A stretch of DNA of 64,000 nt, taken from NCBI GenBank assembly GCA_946894095.1, contig OX335643.1, positions 9,349,036 through 9,413,035 of the forward strand. The letters run 5' to 3'. This stretch comes from Incurvaria masculella. Taxonomy: Eukaryota; Arthropoda; Insecta; Lepidoptera; Incurvariidae. The notes beneath the pieces were generated by a model that made no database searches, was not told where the DNA came from, and saw only the letters and a list, made by a program, of their open reading frames with translations. Below, in pieces: positions 32,641 to 46,289 of the stretch. Each line of letters opens with the position of its first letter. Position 1 is the stretch's first letter. The position numbers and the translations under genes are program-made.

Positions 32641-35509
32641 TATTCAGGCGCAACTTGCTATCGCCCCACACACCCCTAACTATAGTATAGACGCACGACA
32701 CTCGTACGTTCGTGCTTCACAACATAGACACAAACGTAAGAACACACGACGTCGGGCCGGACAGGGACCGATGCGACGGAACCCTTTATGTTTCGGTATG
32801 TGCAGGTGGCTGTCGTGAAGTCGCAGGAAATCTCAGATTTGAAAATTTTAAGAAATTGATTCTTTGTCCATTGCCCAAGGCACAATTTTGCACGGCGACT
32901 GTCATTCAATTAGCGAAATCTTCTAAGCCCTAACGTTTCCCTACCCCTAAAAGTTGTCAGATTTTAATCAATTCTTTTATCACTTGGAGATCTTCATTCT
33001 ATGTCCGCATGTTTTAATTTTTTGGTAAATATCTGTATTTTTCAGTATACAAATTCGAAAATGAACGTAAAAAACGACGACTTTTTTCCATCTTTCTAAC
33101 CAATATTTTCCAATCTAAAAGGTATATTAACATTTCAAAAAAATACCGACGCAGACATCAAATAGTATTATCAAATCTAAAATTTCTAAAACCTGGTAAA
33201 ACATTAAGAGCATGTAACCTGATGAAAAAATTACTACTATCTTATAAGTAATACTACAAAACAAATGCAAGTTAGGTTCGGAAACAGTATCTGTTGTACG
33301 GCTATAATAATAATATGTATGTGTATAATTGTAAATCATATTAGCCCTATACGACATAATTTCGGCGTATTCGCTACTAAACATCTGATTAGCTATTCGA
33401 TCAATTATGTGGCATTACCATAAAATCGTAACATTTTCACGTGCTCGCAACACGGTCCAACGTGAGGGGAGGTTATCAGCAACTTTTAACTTAGGCACAA
33501 AACGATAGGGCTAGTCGAGCACAGGGCCCAGAGTTATCGTTTCCTCGCTCCGCCACCGCACCTCGGAGGGTCAGCGCGAAATCCTAAAACATACAACGGA
33601 TATCTCTCCCAAGTTTGTCGAAGGGCGGGAGGCACCACTCCGTCGCCCGCCGTGAACCATAGATACATGAGAGCAGGAAAAGATTTCTAACGTCATACAA
33701 GTGTTGAATAGGGATCACAAAAGTCAACAGATGGCGTTGCAATTCACATTTGTGAATACAATAAATTCAAACCAATTATTATCAATGATATTTTTATGTG
33801 CAATTGCATTACTTCATTTATAGTTAAAATGTAACGGTTTCATTATGCCTGCCTAGGCAAAATTTAGAATAACTAGTTCTGGCAGTGACGGGAGATGGCC
33901 CTGGTTAGAAATGTCATAGTGACCACAGAAATATAATACTAGTACTTCGTAACAGAAGGGGCCACTCTACTGGCAGCTGTGAGGATGTTAGCGGAAATGA
34001 CAGTTGAGGTGCAGCCATCTTGGAATAATGGCACAATTGGCCGATCCACTGGCTGGAGTAAAGACGAGATTTTATCATTTTTGTCTCTGCAGGATAATTG
34101 TGGGAAATGCAAGGGATTTATCGCCATATACAACCAGAATACCACTGCACGGTGGTGTATGTAGTTTAATTACTGTTAAATTAAATAAAAGTAAGTATTA
34201 AAAACAAGCACCCTACGAGAAATAGTGTTATTGATTGGAAGGAGCGGCCGTAAGTTAATTTATATTTCATCCAGGCCAACAGTAAATTTAAGACAGGACT
34301 GAAGTCGTCCGGATAGACTCTAGCTCATTTCACGTGGAACATTCGCAAACGTGACTGCATGGATATAGGCACATTCAACCCCGTGATAGTGACAGCGGAA
34401 ATAAGAAGTGTTTAGCGAGTTTTGTACGTTGTATGAGTTAGCAGTCTTTCCCTACTATCCTTTGTCTATGCCTGAACTAATCACGGGGAGACTGGCACAG
34501 TGGAGAGAAGCTCAGCGCATATTTATTGTCGGTCTGTTCCGGGTTCCCCCCCCCTTTCCATCTCTCCTCCACCCCCTAAAGACGACCGTTATTGATAGGG
34601 GTATTTTCTTTTTCGGCGATTGAAACTTTCCAACTCTGCGTGCTGACTTGACGAGAAAAGTTTAGGGTGTTTTTTATGAAGGCGGACGAGGTTCATACAG
34701 TTTGTAAAGAGGTTCGGCGACATATCGATACAATATAAGGGCTCTTAAGGTTTTTATTTGTGCGATGAAAAGCAATTTGTTGTGGTTATAGTATTCCTGT
34801 AGAGAGGAGGTATTATATCGCGTTGAAGAACTCTATGCAAGGCTACGCTAGGATCTTACCAAATAGCACTATTTACCAATATTATCATAAAAAATACATC
34901 TTGTAAATTTCGGATGTGCTTATAGCTTTTTCTGTACTATCATATACTTTGGTGAGCTGTAATAAGATTCTAAATTCTTATATTTCAATATTATTTTAGT
35001 ATAATTAATAAATTTAATTAAGTGTTGCCGTCGGTCCCCTCGCATTTGATTAAAGCCTTCCAAAGTGACGGCAAAACGTCGCAGAAGATCTATGGCGGAG
35101 GAAGAGAATTAGAGTGTTAACACACTGCTCCGCTATGGAACTTTTTAAAAGTTCATGTAATATGATTTCCTGGCAATATTTTCCATCCACATTGTATTAA
35201 TTGTATTATTTTATATATGTATGCGTAATATAATATTTTATACATATTTTTATTTAGGTGAATATCAGTAAAATAGATTCCAATACACTCGAAAATGATG
35301 AGGTAAATAGAAAGTAAAGGTAAATTCGAAGAAATGTACGCGAAAAGATATTTTTTTTAATTTATAAAGAAGGTTGGATAAATAATCTAATAAGTTAATG
35401 GGGTTGGCGTAGATATTAAACGGTCCAAAATAATTTAGTTATGCATGCGTATGATGATTAAAATCCTCGCTATTAATTAAGAAAAGTTTCTCGTCGCATT
35501 TTCGGGCCG
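32641..35509. other. Stretch with no recognised gene
   Basis: Mostly AT-rich with a GC-rich patch at about 33520-33650. Frames at 33979-34201 and 34408-34623 lack motifs. No repeat shared with the rest of the window was noticed. Confidence 0.4.
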
Positions 35510-35583
35510 GAGGGAGCAGGCAGCAGGCAGCAGGGAGCAGGCAGCAGGGAGCAGGCAGCAGGCAGAAGGGAGCAGGGAGCAGT
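35510..35583 (+). repeat. Heptamer minisatellite (GGCAGCA/GGGAGCA)
   Basis: About ten 7-base units alternating GGGAGCA and GGCAGCA. The GC-rich purine-biased strand stands out from AT-rich flanks. Confidence 0.85.
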
Positions 35584-37371
35584 CTCCCTGAGCAATAAAG
35601 ATCTCCCGTTTTGCACACTCCTTCGATGTTCAGGAAATATATATTTTTATAAAAAAATATCTCTATATAAATTCTGGTCGTTTTGTCCCCAGCTACTGAA
35701 AATATAACTCGGTTCCAATGTCAACGAAACGAAATCGACACGGACGAACTTGCGAACGAATACCATGAGTATTTTTCAACGAATCGTTCAAAAGGATCAA
35801 CGCAACGAACAAGTGCGAACACCTTTAAAAGCCGATATCGCACACATTCTTGAAAATGGGAGGCAAAATGGCGCCTGCTAAACAGCTGATTTGAGCTAAC
35901 TGCGATGAGAAAAACTGATGCCAGCGTTCATATAAAATAAGAAGAAACACTTGTTTTATTGCTATTTTAATTAGGCATTAATTTTTTTTTGTCATTCGCC
36001 GACTCGCAAGCGTTTTGTCCTAAATCCCGAATGGGGACAGTTTGGAGACCACAGAGCATGAAGGTCCGGCCGCTTTGGCCGCTGCCATTTCGGAAGCTTG
36101 ATGCAGATTCGACTTTTTCATTAATTGCTATAATGCCATACACATCGCTAAAAACAGCATAATTCGCTTATATCTTCCATACACCTAGTAGATATAACCA
36201 CGTGGCGAAAGACATGGCAGTTTATATTTTTTGAACCTCTCATTAAAAACGATTGAAAATAGAGCGCCGACGATCTTTGCGAACGATTGCTATATCACAC
36301 GGGGATTTTTTAAAGAATCCTTGAAAACGATCGATGAAAGGAACAAGTGAGACCGCTCCTATATGACTGTTGGCCGCAACTTGTGACGTGTTCTCTATTT
36401 TACACTTTGCAGTTGATTATATTACCCCGTCCGTGCGCGTGGCGAGTCCCGTATCTCCGCAGTTATTACCTGAAACAAGACAAATTAAATTTAATTCATA
36501 AACTCTTAAAGTTTTCTTCAATATTATAGATGTTTTTATTTATTTATTTGTATTTGATTTTGTATGCATACTGTACATGTGCGCTGCAAACACAATATAC
36601 TAATAAAAAATATATATTTGTAAGCTGGATTTATTTTTTAAATAAAATATAGTTGCTGATTTGAAAGGCACGTTGGATCATTTCATTCATCCGCTAATCA
36701 TATGAAAAGGCACAGGTAATAAAAATAACATAGTTATCATGAGTAGATATATAGACTAGTAAAAACATTCATTTGTGTCTTCATACAGGGCTTGTGTTGC
36801 CAGTGTCTGTTTCACTTATTTATTAAAAGGATACGAAATAACCGTCATCTTATTCATTCATAATAACACAAATTTTTGCATGCACTTTCCTAAACAAAAC
36901 CTGTTAGCAGTTTCTTCTTTTTCCAGCCTTAAAAATAAATGACATTTCCACCGGATGGCGTCGGTAGTTATCTTCCATGAATGAGTTTGACTTAGCGCGA
37001 GAATCGCATGAAGAGGGTTTAAATGTACCTATCTCTGCTAACCAGAAAATCCTTGCATTATGAATGTGCGGAGCGGTGCGGAGAAGTGCGGATTGGAGGG
37101 GAGGTGGGTCGGTTACCTGCTCAGACAATCCGAGATCGTTTAGGCTTCTGAATGTTTTATTAGATCACTTTCGAGAAGCAGGAAGCGAGACGAGCGCGAT
37201 GCCGCCCCGGCCGTGATCTGTGCCGCCACCGGAGACAGTTGGGAGGGAGAATGAGTCAACAGGAATATATATAACCATGTGTATTCGAAGGGTCGCAATC
37301 ATATCGCTGTCGAAGTTCAATGTGTGGCATGTGAGGTGATGCCGTTTGGACATATAAACACCTAATAATTG
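35584..37371. other. Stretch with no recognised gene
   Basis: AT-rich sequence with short frames lacking motifs. GC-richer at about 37060-37240. Confidence 0.4.
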
Positions 37372-37622
37372 AGCGGCTCGTAACATAGTGGCGCGGAGAC
37401 TTGCCTAGCGTACCAGAAGTTTGGGTTCGAAATCTCACCCCATTCTTGCACCGCTTTCGTTCTCTTTCTGAGTTGATAAGTGCATTTCGTCACGAATGCG
37501 ATCCAGTTCAATGTAGCCGTGCTCATAAAGGGAAGGTCATGACACCTAATTCCTTCGTATTTGGTTAATATCATAACGGCAGTTGTGTGGTATCAGCCAT
37601 TCATGTCAGGTTGCATAAACAA
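37372..37622 (+). repeat. SINE copy with internal deletion
   Basis: The head GCGGCTCGTAACATAGTGGC, B-box-like GGGTTCGAAATCTC, and TGCATTTCGTCACGAATGCG are joined directly to ATCCAGTTCAATGTAGCC. About 140 bp of body is lost. The tail is A-rich near 37616. Confidence 0.8.
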
Positions 37623-38204
37623 ATAATAATAATAGTATTCCACTTTCGAGAAATCATTAGTTTTCACATAATAAAGGGATTTCGCAATATCTAACAATAG
37701 TTAGTTCTCAATGTGCCTTGACCGCTGCTGCCGCGCCGCGCCGGCCCGGACTGGCGATTGTCCGAGTACGGAGTGGAATGGAACAATAAAGATCGGTTAA
37801 CTGCTTTTTAATGCGCACAGGAACATGCGCGGACAATGCGCCGCAAATTGGGGTCCGCTTGGTCACGGGGGAGGGAGGAAGGGGGGAAGGGGGGCGGCGG
37901 AGGGCAGTTGCGGTCAACTCGACATGTCCAAAAGAAATTGCCCGATTCGGTCGGATCGGGCCATTTCAAATCAATAAAACAGTTTTCAAAAACATTGAAC
38001 CGACTACTAGCAACCTGGTGTCGAAGGCGGTACTAAGGCACAGGAGGGGCCCATCCTACATTTTCAGGTGTGCTTTTATACCGCCTTCTACTCCAGGGTG
38101 CTTGGAGTATGTTAAATCTTTTTTTTAATCAGCAATTTTTTACTCGTTTTAGTATTTCCCACACTTAGGAGTGATATTCTTTAAAACAATATGAAATTAC
38201 CACC
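37623..38204. other. Stretch with GC-rich island
   Basis: GC-rich at about 37720-37910 including a G-rich run; overlapping frames follow composition. No gene recognised. Confidence 0.4.
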
Positions 38205-38345
38205 CATGAGAGGGGCACTAATGAGACAAAGAATTATTTTAATCGGTTGATAGTTTGCGGAGATCTGTCTCGAGTAACATACACACAATAAAAAACATAC
38301 GGACGGTTTGAGAACCTCCTCCTTTTATGAAGTCGGTTGAAAATA
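38205..38345 (+). repeat. 3' end of the GAAGTCGGTT family
   Basis: TTTTAATCGGTTGATAG, ACATACGGACGGTTTGAG and AACCTCCTCCTTTTATG, then GAAGTCGGTTGAAAAT, match the end at 15700-15785. Confidence 0.6.
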
Positions 38346-38353
38346 CCAAGCAC

Positions 38354-38385
38354 CAGGGTCCAGTTTCTATAGGAAACTGGACCCT
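38354..38385. repeat. Short perfect hairpin beside the repeat end
   Basis: AGGGTCCAGTTTC and GAAACTGGACCCT form perfect 13-bp arms around a short TATAG loop. Confidence 0.85.
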
Positions 38386-38544
38386 ACTGCCATATTTAAA
38401 TTATAACACAAATAATATATCATTTAACAATAACAAAAAAAACATAAAGCGCAATCTCTAACTCTTGTAAGATTCAAAGTCTGACGTCTGTTTGCCTTTC
38501 TGATTTTGATGTGGTTTGGATCCACGTTCCGGTTGTTTTTCCTA

Positions 38545-39085
38545 TTAAGGTGGCTCAACCCGCTCATCTCCCCATACAAAAGGGGAAAGAAGATCACGCC
38601 TATATTTCTTGTCAGAGATCCAAAATTTTGCTCAAATAAGCTTTACTTTATTGAAGTAGATGTCTGATGACAATTGGCATTGTAAAATTGTGTTTGGTTT
38701 CCAAGTTATGACGTCCGAAAGTTCGGATTTTTCGCTCAATAACTTCGGAGGTGGATTACGCAATGATAAAGTAAGAACATCTTAAAAAGATTAGTCATCA
38801 GACATAGCTTATTTAATCAAGATTTATAATCTATCTGGTTTTTGTTAGATTTTTGACTACAGTGGTCGTGGTTTACTTTTAGCTATAAGTCGTTTTAAAA
38901 TAAAAATTTTCGTAAATCTTACCATATCATACACTATACACATTGTCTTTTTTGTGGATAGGTTGCATCTTCCTCATCACGGTGCCTGTCTTATTCTTAG
39001 AAACGGAGAAGGTCCCAGAGCGCAACAGCACGGTTTTGTACCGTGCCCGCAAATGAGTTTAGGCCGCTGGGTTGGGCCACCTTAA
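38545..39085 (-). mobile_element. Complete TTAA-type MITE (541 bp), inverted
   Basis: TTAA flanks at 38545-38548 and 39082-39085; termini GGTGGCTCAACCC and GGGTTGGGCCACC. Body in reverse orientation relative to 14984-15517. Confidence 0.88.
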
Positions 39086-39721
39086 ATTATGGGCTGCTTA
39101 CCATCAGGGTAATATCGAAAGAGTCGAGTAAAAACTTTTTCTTCCCGTCCCTTCCAACCGCGAGCTATCAACTTGTAAAAATATTAAACTTAAATAAAGT
39201 GTAACTAGGGAAATGATACATATATACGTATATTAAAACCTAAGTTTCGCATACTTAACATAAGCGTAAAACTATATTTAATATAATGAATTCTAACTAG
39301 GGTCCGGTATATACATATTATCATTATTGGTACTCCGAAAATCGTATTGTAAGGTTCAGTTAACCGAAGTTAAAATAAAAATTTACTTTCTCTACAATAT
39401 GATCAGTATCAAAACAGCTAAATCAACAGAGTAACAAAGCATCCCCCGGTAAGGGTTGCTGCGACATGGCTCTCGTCTACCGCAACGGCGAGCGGTCAGC
39501 GCAGAGAGGAACGGCCGCGGGCAGATCACAATCTGCACTCGAGTGCCGACTAGTCTTGGGGCGTTCACGAACTATACACAGTTCAGAGATACATATCGCG
39601 ATATCCGTACATCTCATACAATTCACTAATAAATGTCTTAGTAGTTAAATTAATAGTTTGTAGTTCACGAACGTGTAGCCCAGCTGACTGAGTGCAAGAG
39701 ATTGATTGAAAGGAACGAATA
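39086..39721. other. Stretch with no recognised gene
   Basis: AT-rich. The frame at 39466-39648 has no domain signature. Confidence 0.4.
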
Positions 39722-39951
39722 GCAGGCCTATTCCTGGAATTCCGTAATCAATAATCAGGAATCCTGAGTCTAGAAAACCGCTCTTATAGCGGTTGTCGAG
39801 GCGATTCTCTTGACGAAAATATTCCGAAGCATAGTATTTCAATTCAATCAAGGCTTTCAGTAAAAAAAACGGTTTGAAACCGCTATAAAAGTGGTTTCCT
39901 AGACTCAGGATTTCTGATTCCTGATTACGGAACGCCAGGAATAGGCCTGCA
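39722..39951. repeat. Foldback element with ~70-bp arms
   Basis: GCAGGCCTATTCCTGGAATT with AATCAGGAATCCTGAGTCTAG at the left pairs with CTAGACTCAGGATTTCTGAT and CCAGGAATAGGCCTGC at the right. An inner TATAGCGG / CCGCTATA pair also exists. Confidence 0.75.
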
Positions 39952-40571
39952 GAATAGTGAACTGGATAACTGCCTGATGCAACCATCGTCCAAATCTCTA
40001 TTTATAGTTACTGCTATATACTGCATGCTATGGTACGTGTTTTTTTTTAAAGCTGGGCTAATATTAACAGATATCAGATTCCGCCTTTAATATAATTTCA
40101 GTTATGAATTGTCCACCTCCATCTTATTTTCAATTTATTCATCTATAAGTCAGCGCTTATTTGATTAAACCTGTAATTTGTAAAATCAAGTGAAGAGATA
40201 TGGATAATTCGATTTTGAACTACTTCATAACACAGTTCTATGGAACTGTAGAGAAGCAAACTCCATTGCGATTTAGTGAACTACTGAACTAGATGAACCA
40301 TATCCGCACTATAAGTAGTTCGCAATTGCAAAACACTTTTGATATGTCCGTTCAATTTAGTGACATGCTTGACCCAAGACTAATGCCGACCGTGGGAGCA
40401 GAACACAAACCCTGTAGGTTTCGCGTTATTACCTTCCAGTCTACTTTACTTCTGATTCGTGACCGATAACAAAACAATAAGCAATAATACTGGCCCCATA
40501 CACAACACGGTTGTTCGGGCTGGCCGCTCGGTACAGATTGGGATTGCAACATAATAAATCGCTTTTAATAA
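39952..40571. other. Stretch with no recognised gene
   Basis: AT-rich; minus-strand frames at 40352-40635 show no motif. Confidence 0.4.
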
Positions 40572-40619
40572 GTTTGAAAAAACCCACGGCTCTCCGAAAC
40601 GCAGTGAGTTTTTTCAAAC
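40572..40619. repeat. Hairpin with 16-bp arms
   Basis: GTTTGAAAAAACCCAC and GTGAGTTTTTTCAAAC pair with one mismatch around a 16-base loop. Confidence 0.75.
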
Positions 40620-40648
40620 ATGAGTAACTCAACATTAATGTAACAGTA

Positions 40649-40870
40649 TCTAATAAATATTATAAAGGGGAAAGTTTGTAATAATGGATGGATGGATGGA
40701 TGGATGGATGGATGTTTGTTACTCTTTCACGTAAAAACTACTGAATGGATTTTAATGAAACTTTACAATAATATAGCTTATACATCAGAATAGGACATAG
40801 GCTACAATTTATAAAGATATTGTGCCCATGGGCTTTTGAACTTTCACGGGGCTGCGAAAACGATGCCGGT
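40649..40870 (+). mobile_element. Helitron-like 5' fragment with GGAT microsatellite
   Basis: It begins TCTAATAAATATTATAAAGG after an A, resembling the 5' end of the element at 41297. A (GGAT) run lies at 40685-40714, followed by CTACTGAATGGATTTTAATG, a phrase typical of such lepidopteran repeats. It ends without a recognisable CTAG terminus, passing into a GC-rich island (40880-40985). Confidence 0.5.
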
Positions 40871-41296
40871 AGCGCTACTTCACACCAGGGGGAGCGGGGT
40901 CGGGGGCGGCGGAGGGAGCGGCGGCGGGGGCGGGGCGGACGGTGCGACGCGCGGTGGGCGAGGGGGGGGGACGTGAGGGCAGACGTCATGCCAGTTGTGT
41001 CCGTTGGAGAATTTTCAAGGCACTAGCGATTTGTTAAAAACTCATTGTACTTAAAGTAATATAGGCCCAAGGATAGTTATTGGCAGGTTTTTTTTGTTAG
41101 GAGTTACACGTATAAAAATATACTTCATTTTTATTTTAATTATATAGATAGGTTACTTACCTGTTAATTATAAAGAATTACTTCGTTTTTATTTAAATTA
41201 TTAAAGGTTGTAGGTAGGTAAGTAATTGGTCCTTTTTTGGTTAATTTGGTTTATTTATAATAATGTGAATAACATAACAGCAATGATAATGTAAAA

Positions 41297-42217
41297 TCTA
41301 TACTAATAATAAATCTGTAAGGGTTATTCATGGAGTAAGTTGCTTTGTTTTATAAGATATTAGGTTTGTAGACTTTATTTATGAAACTGAAACTAAATTG
41401 ACGATTCTTAGAAATCATTTCTGTATGTATGTATGTATGTTCCTCCATAACTCTTAAACCGATTATTTGCATGAGATGAAATTTAGTACACGTACATTTG
41501 ACTACCCGGGAATTAGGATAGGCTAAATAGAATTCAGTTCCGATTGCGCTAAGATGTGACTGTCATACAAACTGCAATGCTATGCACCGCTCGGCGGGAG
41601 GGCGGCAGCTGGAGGGGGGGCTCGCTTACTTTTACTATTTTTACTGAAGTACGGCTTGGTATTTTCCGCAACTTTAGGACTACTTGGCAAAATCCTTCAG
41701 AACAAATTACTCGATTTAGATGCGGATTGTATCTACGTCTAGCCTGATTCTACTCAAAACTTATAGGCTACATAATATAACGCTTCATTACCAGACGGGT
41801 GAGTAGTGATTGTTAAATTCTTATAACTTGCGAACCACTTACCCGATTTATGTGCGTATTTTATCAATGTCTCTCTGGGAGCAGTCAGGTTCGAGATGGG
41901 TTACTGTTTTCGATGTTGAGGCTAGCTGTGGGTTGGAGTCCACGCAAAACTTCCCTACGTTACACGTTACTTACTTACTAGGTAAGCAATGTTACAGTGC
42001 AAGCCACCAAATGTCAACGAAGCTCTAAAAGGGAATTATTGGATGTTTCTCATTAAATCATGCTATTTCATCTCGAACGGTCTTGATTAAATTTGGTAGA
42101 TGGATACATTGTCCTGGACCAGTTTGACCCTATTTTGGATCAGTCATGTGGGCTACTTTTTATCCATGAAATAATTTAGCCGACACTAACCCAAGCGAAG
42201 CCGGGTACCGCAGCTAG
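41297..42217 (+). mobile_element. Candidate non-autonomous Helitron (921 bp)
   Basis: It starts TCTATACTAATAATAAATCT after an A and ends GGTACCGCAGCTAG before a T. Helitrons begin TC, end CTRR and insert between A and T, so both ends and both flanks agree. A weak GC-rich stem (GCGAAGCCGGGTACCGC) precedes the CTAG. No Rep/helicase frame is present, so it would be non-autonomous. Confidence 0.65.
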
Positions 42218-42390
42218 TACAAAATATTTATTGAATTGACAATAGATTACAGTTAAATAACAGCGGTTACCTTATGACTAGTTAGCGTCATACATTAAAC
42301 CAGCCAACCAGCTGTTTGGTAGATAATCATAGATGTGTGTAAATGCAGCGATATAGTTTTAGATTTAAGTGATGATAAGATGAGCTATAA

Positions 42391-42897
42391 GACTCATTCG
42401 CGGGTACGGTACAAAACCATGCTGTAGCGCTCTGGGACCTTCTCTGCTTCAAAGAAAAAGACAGGCTCCGTGATGAGGAAGATGCAACATGTCCACAAAA
42501 AAGACAATGTGCAATTGGTAAGATTTAAGAAAATTTTAATTACAAAACGATTTATAGCTAAAAGTAAACCACGACCGCTGTAGTCAAAAATCTAAAAGAA
42601 AAGATTATAAATCTCCATTAAATAAGCTATGTCTGATGACAAATCTTTTTAATATGTTTTTACTTTATCATTGCGTAATCCACCTCCAAAGTTATTGTAT
42701 AAAACGCGCGAAAAATTCGAACTTTCTGACCTTATAACTTAGAAACCAAACACAATTTTACAATGCCAACGGTCATCAGAATCGAGTTCGATCAAGTAAA
42801 GCTATTTTGAGCAAAATTTGGGATCTCTGACAAGAAATATGGGCGTGATCTTCTTTCCCCGTTTGTATGGGGAGTTGAGCGGGATGGCCCACCTTAA
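42391..42897 (+). mobile_element. TTAA-type MITE, 5' end missing
   Basis: It enters the family at ACTCATTCGCGGGTACGG and ends with TTAA at 42894-42897 after GGGATGGCCCACC. The 5' terminus is lost. Confidence 0.8.
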
Positions 42898-44745
42898 ACG
42901 CATTTGTAGATTTAAGTTCCATAATGTATATTAGACTAGCTTCGGTATCCGGCTCCACTTGGTAAAACATCGAAAACAAAAACATTTTTGGGATAAAGGG
43001 TAATCTATCATTCAAGTTGGAACAAACCATACAAATTCACAAAATTTAATTGAAATCGGTCGGTGCTTTCAGAGATAGCGTGTACGAACATAGTGACACG
43101 TGATTATTATACGATATATTAAAGAATACAGAAGGGAAGTCAGGCCGTCCGAGTCTGTTTCGAGCCAAACCTAGCTGCTCGCATTCACTTACTGATTATT
43201 TATTATTATTGCTTACTTATGGCACTTTCAGACGCCTGCACACAAGTCGCCCTTGCGACGTCGCACAATGGAATTGGGAACATATTTGCAGATAATACGG
43301 TTAGCCGGACCGGAGCTCGGGGAGGGGAGAGAACTGCATTCATCCTAACAGAAAAATGGCCTCGAGCGGGCTGCAGAACGTCCGAAACACATTAGCGGTA
43401 TTAAAGGACATTACAGGGACCACGTCCGCTAGGATTTCCCTTAGTGCACGGGGGAGAACGCCTCCTATCATACCCTGAGGTGGAAAGTTTGGGAAGTGTT
43501 TGGTGTAGGCCCAACTTTTGGTTGAAAGTGAACTTATACGTAACGACTGATTTCATCATCTGAAACATGCTTTCGAAAAATACATGCATCAGCGTGCAAA
43601 ACATGACAAAAAAACCGTCAACAGTATTTTGGTTACAAGTTGACTAGTTCCTTCAGCACAGTTTTAGCATAGTCAACTATAAAAATGAAGTATTATCAAA
43701 ACAACCATTTGGATGCGATAGCTAACGTAATCTACTAAAAAACTGTATGGTAGATTTAGCTAGATTTTTTAAGAATTTAGACATAAAGAAAGGGTAATTT
43801 AGCTACAAGAACACTATTTAAGTCATTTGAATCATATCACGTAGAATTTGGCACTATGTACCTGATAAATAAATTTGCCAAATATGTTTAAAGTTTCAGT
43901 GACACTGTTTTGAATTAATGTAACCATATTGTTTTTAGTGTATATGATTTAATAAAGCCACTACGTCATAAATAACAAACAAATAAATTACAATTTGACA
44001 AAGAGCACACAAACGTTATCCCACAAATGTAAACGCCAAAGTATTTTTTCGCGGCACTAACGAATGCCAACCGAGAACAAATTTGTATGGAGACCGCAGA
44101 AAATGTATATATTTTCCTGAAGATTCCTGAAGCTTTCTGTTACTGAAGTTTATGTAGCCGATTCCGATAAACATTGTACTTGGCGACTCATTTATCGTAG
44201 ATTTATTTAACCACGCATCCCTCAGGCAGAACCCTCCAAGTTATCCGTCTCAATAGCCTCGATCGGGAGCTCGCAGCCTCCGGCACTGAACGTCGCTGTC
44301 AGACTCTCGACCATCCGCCCTTGTCGACACCCCCGCACCCCCGCACCCCCGCACCGCCGCCGCCCGCGACCCGTTCGGCGCAACTCCGCGGAGCGAACTC
44401 GCCAAACTTTTTCCCATTAGAATTATGAGTCGTATTATACGCTCCGTCTGCGCTCTGAGGTGACGCCGCGTCCTCGTCTCCTGTCTGCTGTCGCCTGCTC
44501 TCTGTTGCTTTCTGGCGGCGATTTTTTAATCGATTTCTCCCCCCGCCCCGCCCCTCCCCGCCGCCCGCCGCGCGTGACAGGTGCCGGATTATGAGAAAAT
44601 TAGATTTCAACTGAACTTTTATGTTCTCCTTCCGAGTTGGGCATTTTAATATCGGGACTTGAGCCCACTTCTTAACTGCAAGATGTTTTATATTAAGTCA
44701 TATTATTGTAAGGTTTTTGGTTAGTTTTTAACAAACTATATATAT
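42898..44745. other. Stretch with GC-rich island
   Basis: GC-rich at about 44315-44585 (CCCCGCACC triplet-like repeat at 44330-44355). No motif-bearing frame or exon recognised. Confidence 0.4.
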
Positions 44746-45157
44746 ATTTTTTATGCAACCTGACTTGGAAGGCTAATACCACACAACTACCGTTATGATG
44801 TTAGCCCAATACACCACATTCCCGAAGGAATTAGGTGCCATGCCAGAACCTTCCCTTTACGAGCATAGCTACATTGCACTGGATGGAAAACACAGACAAT
44901 TTTTCATTGCCGCTTTGACCATATTTTCATCCAATGCCATGGTACCAACCCAGGCGGGCTTAAACCCTACCACCTAGTAGGGGAAGTGCATCTTCAGTTT
45001 AACATGGATTCCGAACCATGGAGCAGCTCGAATTCGTGACGAAATGCACTTATCGAACTCAGAAAGAGAAAGAAAGTGGTGCATGTCGGGGCGAGGAATT
45101 GAATCCAGACCTCTGGTACGCTAGGCCAGTCCCCGCGCCACTAGGCTACGAGCCGCC
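44746..45157 (-). repeat. Complete tRNA-headed SINE, inverted
   Basis: The full body and head are in reverse orientation: the T-rich tail at 44746, and the head ending in CCACTAGGCTACGAGCC (complement of the A box) near 45150. The B box complement is GGAATTGAATCC. Confidence 0.85.
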
Positions 45158-46289
45158 TAATGTCATCATACAAAGCTGGCAGCTTGCCTTGGAGAACATG
45201 TACACTAAAATAATATCGTGACAAATTGTATCTAAAAATCATGACGAGGGTGACAAAAACGTAGATCGCAACGTGCCCGAAGTTATGGCTCTCTCACCCA
45301 CGCATTAACCTTGCGAGGGGCGGATGGGCGCTGGTGCTCTTGCAGAGTGGCCGCCAAGCAGGAGGCTACTGGTAAGCAGAAGGCTACACGGGGAGGGACC
45401 TCCGAGTGGCGGGCGAGACGGCAACGGCGGCGTGCTCTTCGTTCGCAGCTTGGTGAAGGTGAAGCCGGTTTCACGTCACCTCGCGTGCTTTCTCGCGCCG
45501 CTAAACATTAAAAAAACATTTTTTTTCTTTAAATACTGATAAATGTTTGTTTTTGTCAATGCATACAACAACTAGTTAAGGTGACAACAAACATTATAAA
45601 TGACACTTATGTGATCTGCACGTCTCCCATTCGGCAATTTTATTTCACAAAACATCTCCTGGTACAAGCAACGAAAATTGCCGAACATGAGACGTCCTTC
45701 CAATCCATTGCCGCTCTGACATCCATGTAAATAATGCCTGCGTGCTTGTCATTAGTGAAAGCAGCCATTTCACAAACGAATCAGGCCAAATGTTTTTTTT
45801 TTAATAGCACAGAAACACATCTAATGGCAACGATCGCTGTAATCTGTCTCTAAAAGAACCGGTTTTAAAGAATTAGTAAACTGTTTTGTTAAGATACTTT
45901 TGTTTTATGTCGATTCCTTATCAGGTTATACATTGTAGTCACGGAGATCTCCGTAATAGTAGTTTTTTTTTAAATTGACGAGTTACTGTGTCTTATAGTA
46001 TACCATTTGAGAGGGCATAAACAGCACAATTTTTAAAAGCGTTTTAATACTTAAACAAACACCTGTTTTCAATAATATTTCTTAATTAGCTATTAAGAAA
46101 ATAATAAAATCTTTACATAAGCGACATTTATATTTTTGTTATGACTGTAGCTAGTTTTAAATTTTCTTATATTTAAGTAATCAACATATTAGACGCTATG
46201 GTGCATTGGTAAGTTATTAGGTATTCAAATGTGAAAACTTATTCTTGAAAACCTGAATGCGTACGACTTTGTACTTATGTATATTCGGC
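45158..46289. other. Stretch with a hairpin
   Basis: A 21-bp-arm hairpin at 45621-45694 (CGTCTCCCATTCGGCAATTTT against AAAATTGCCGAACATGAGACG, 3 mismatches). GC-rich at about 45310-45480. No gene recognised. Confidence 0.45.

Noticed and set aside
33979..34201. Overlapping 61-65-residue frames as a semaphorin 5' exon
   Set aside because: They are on the plus strand, opposite to Sema-2a, and carry no signal peptide or Sema motif.
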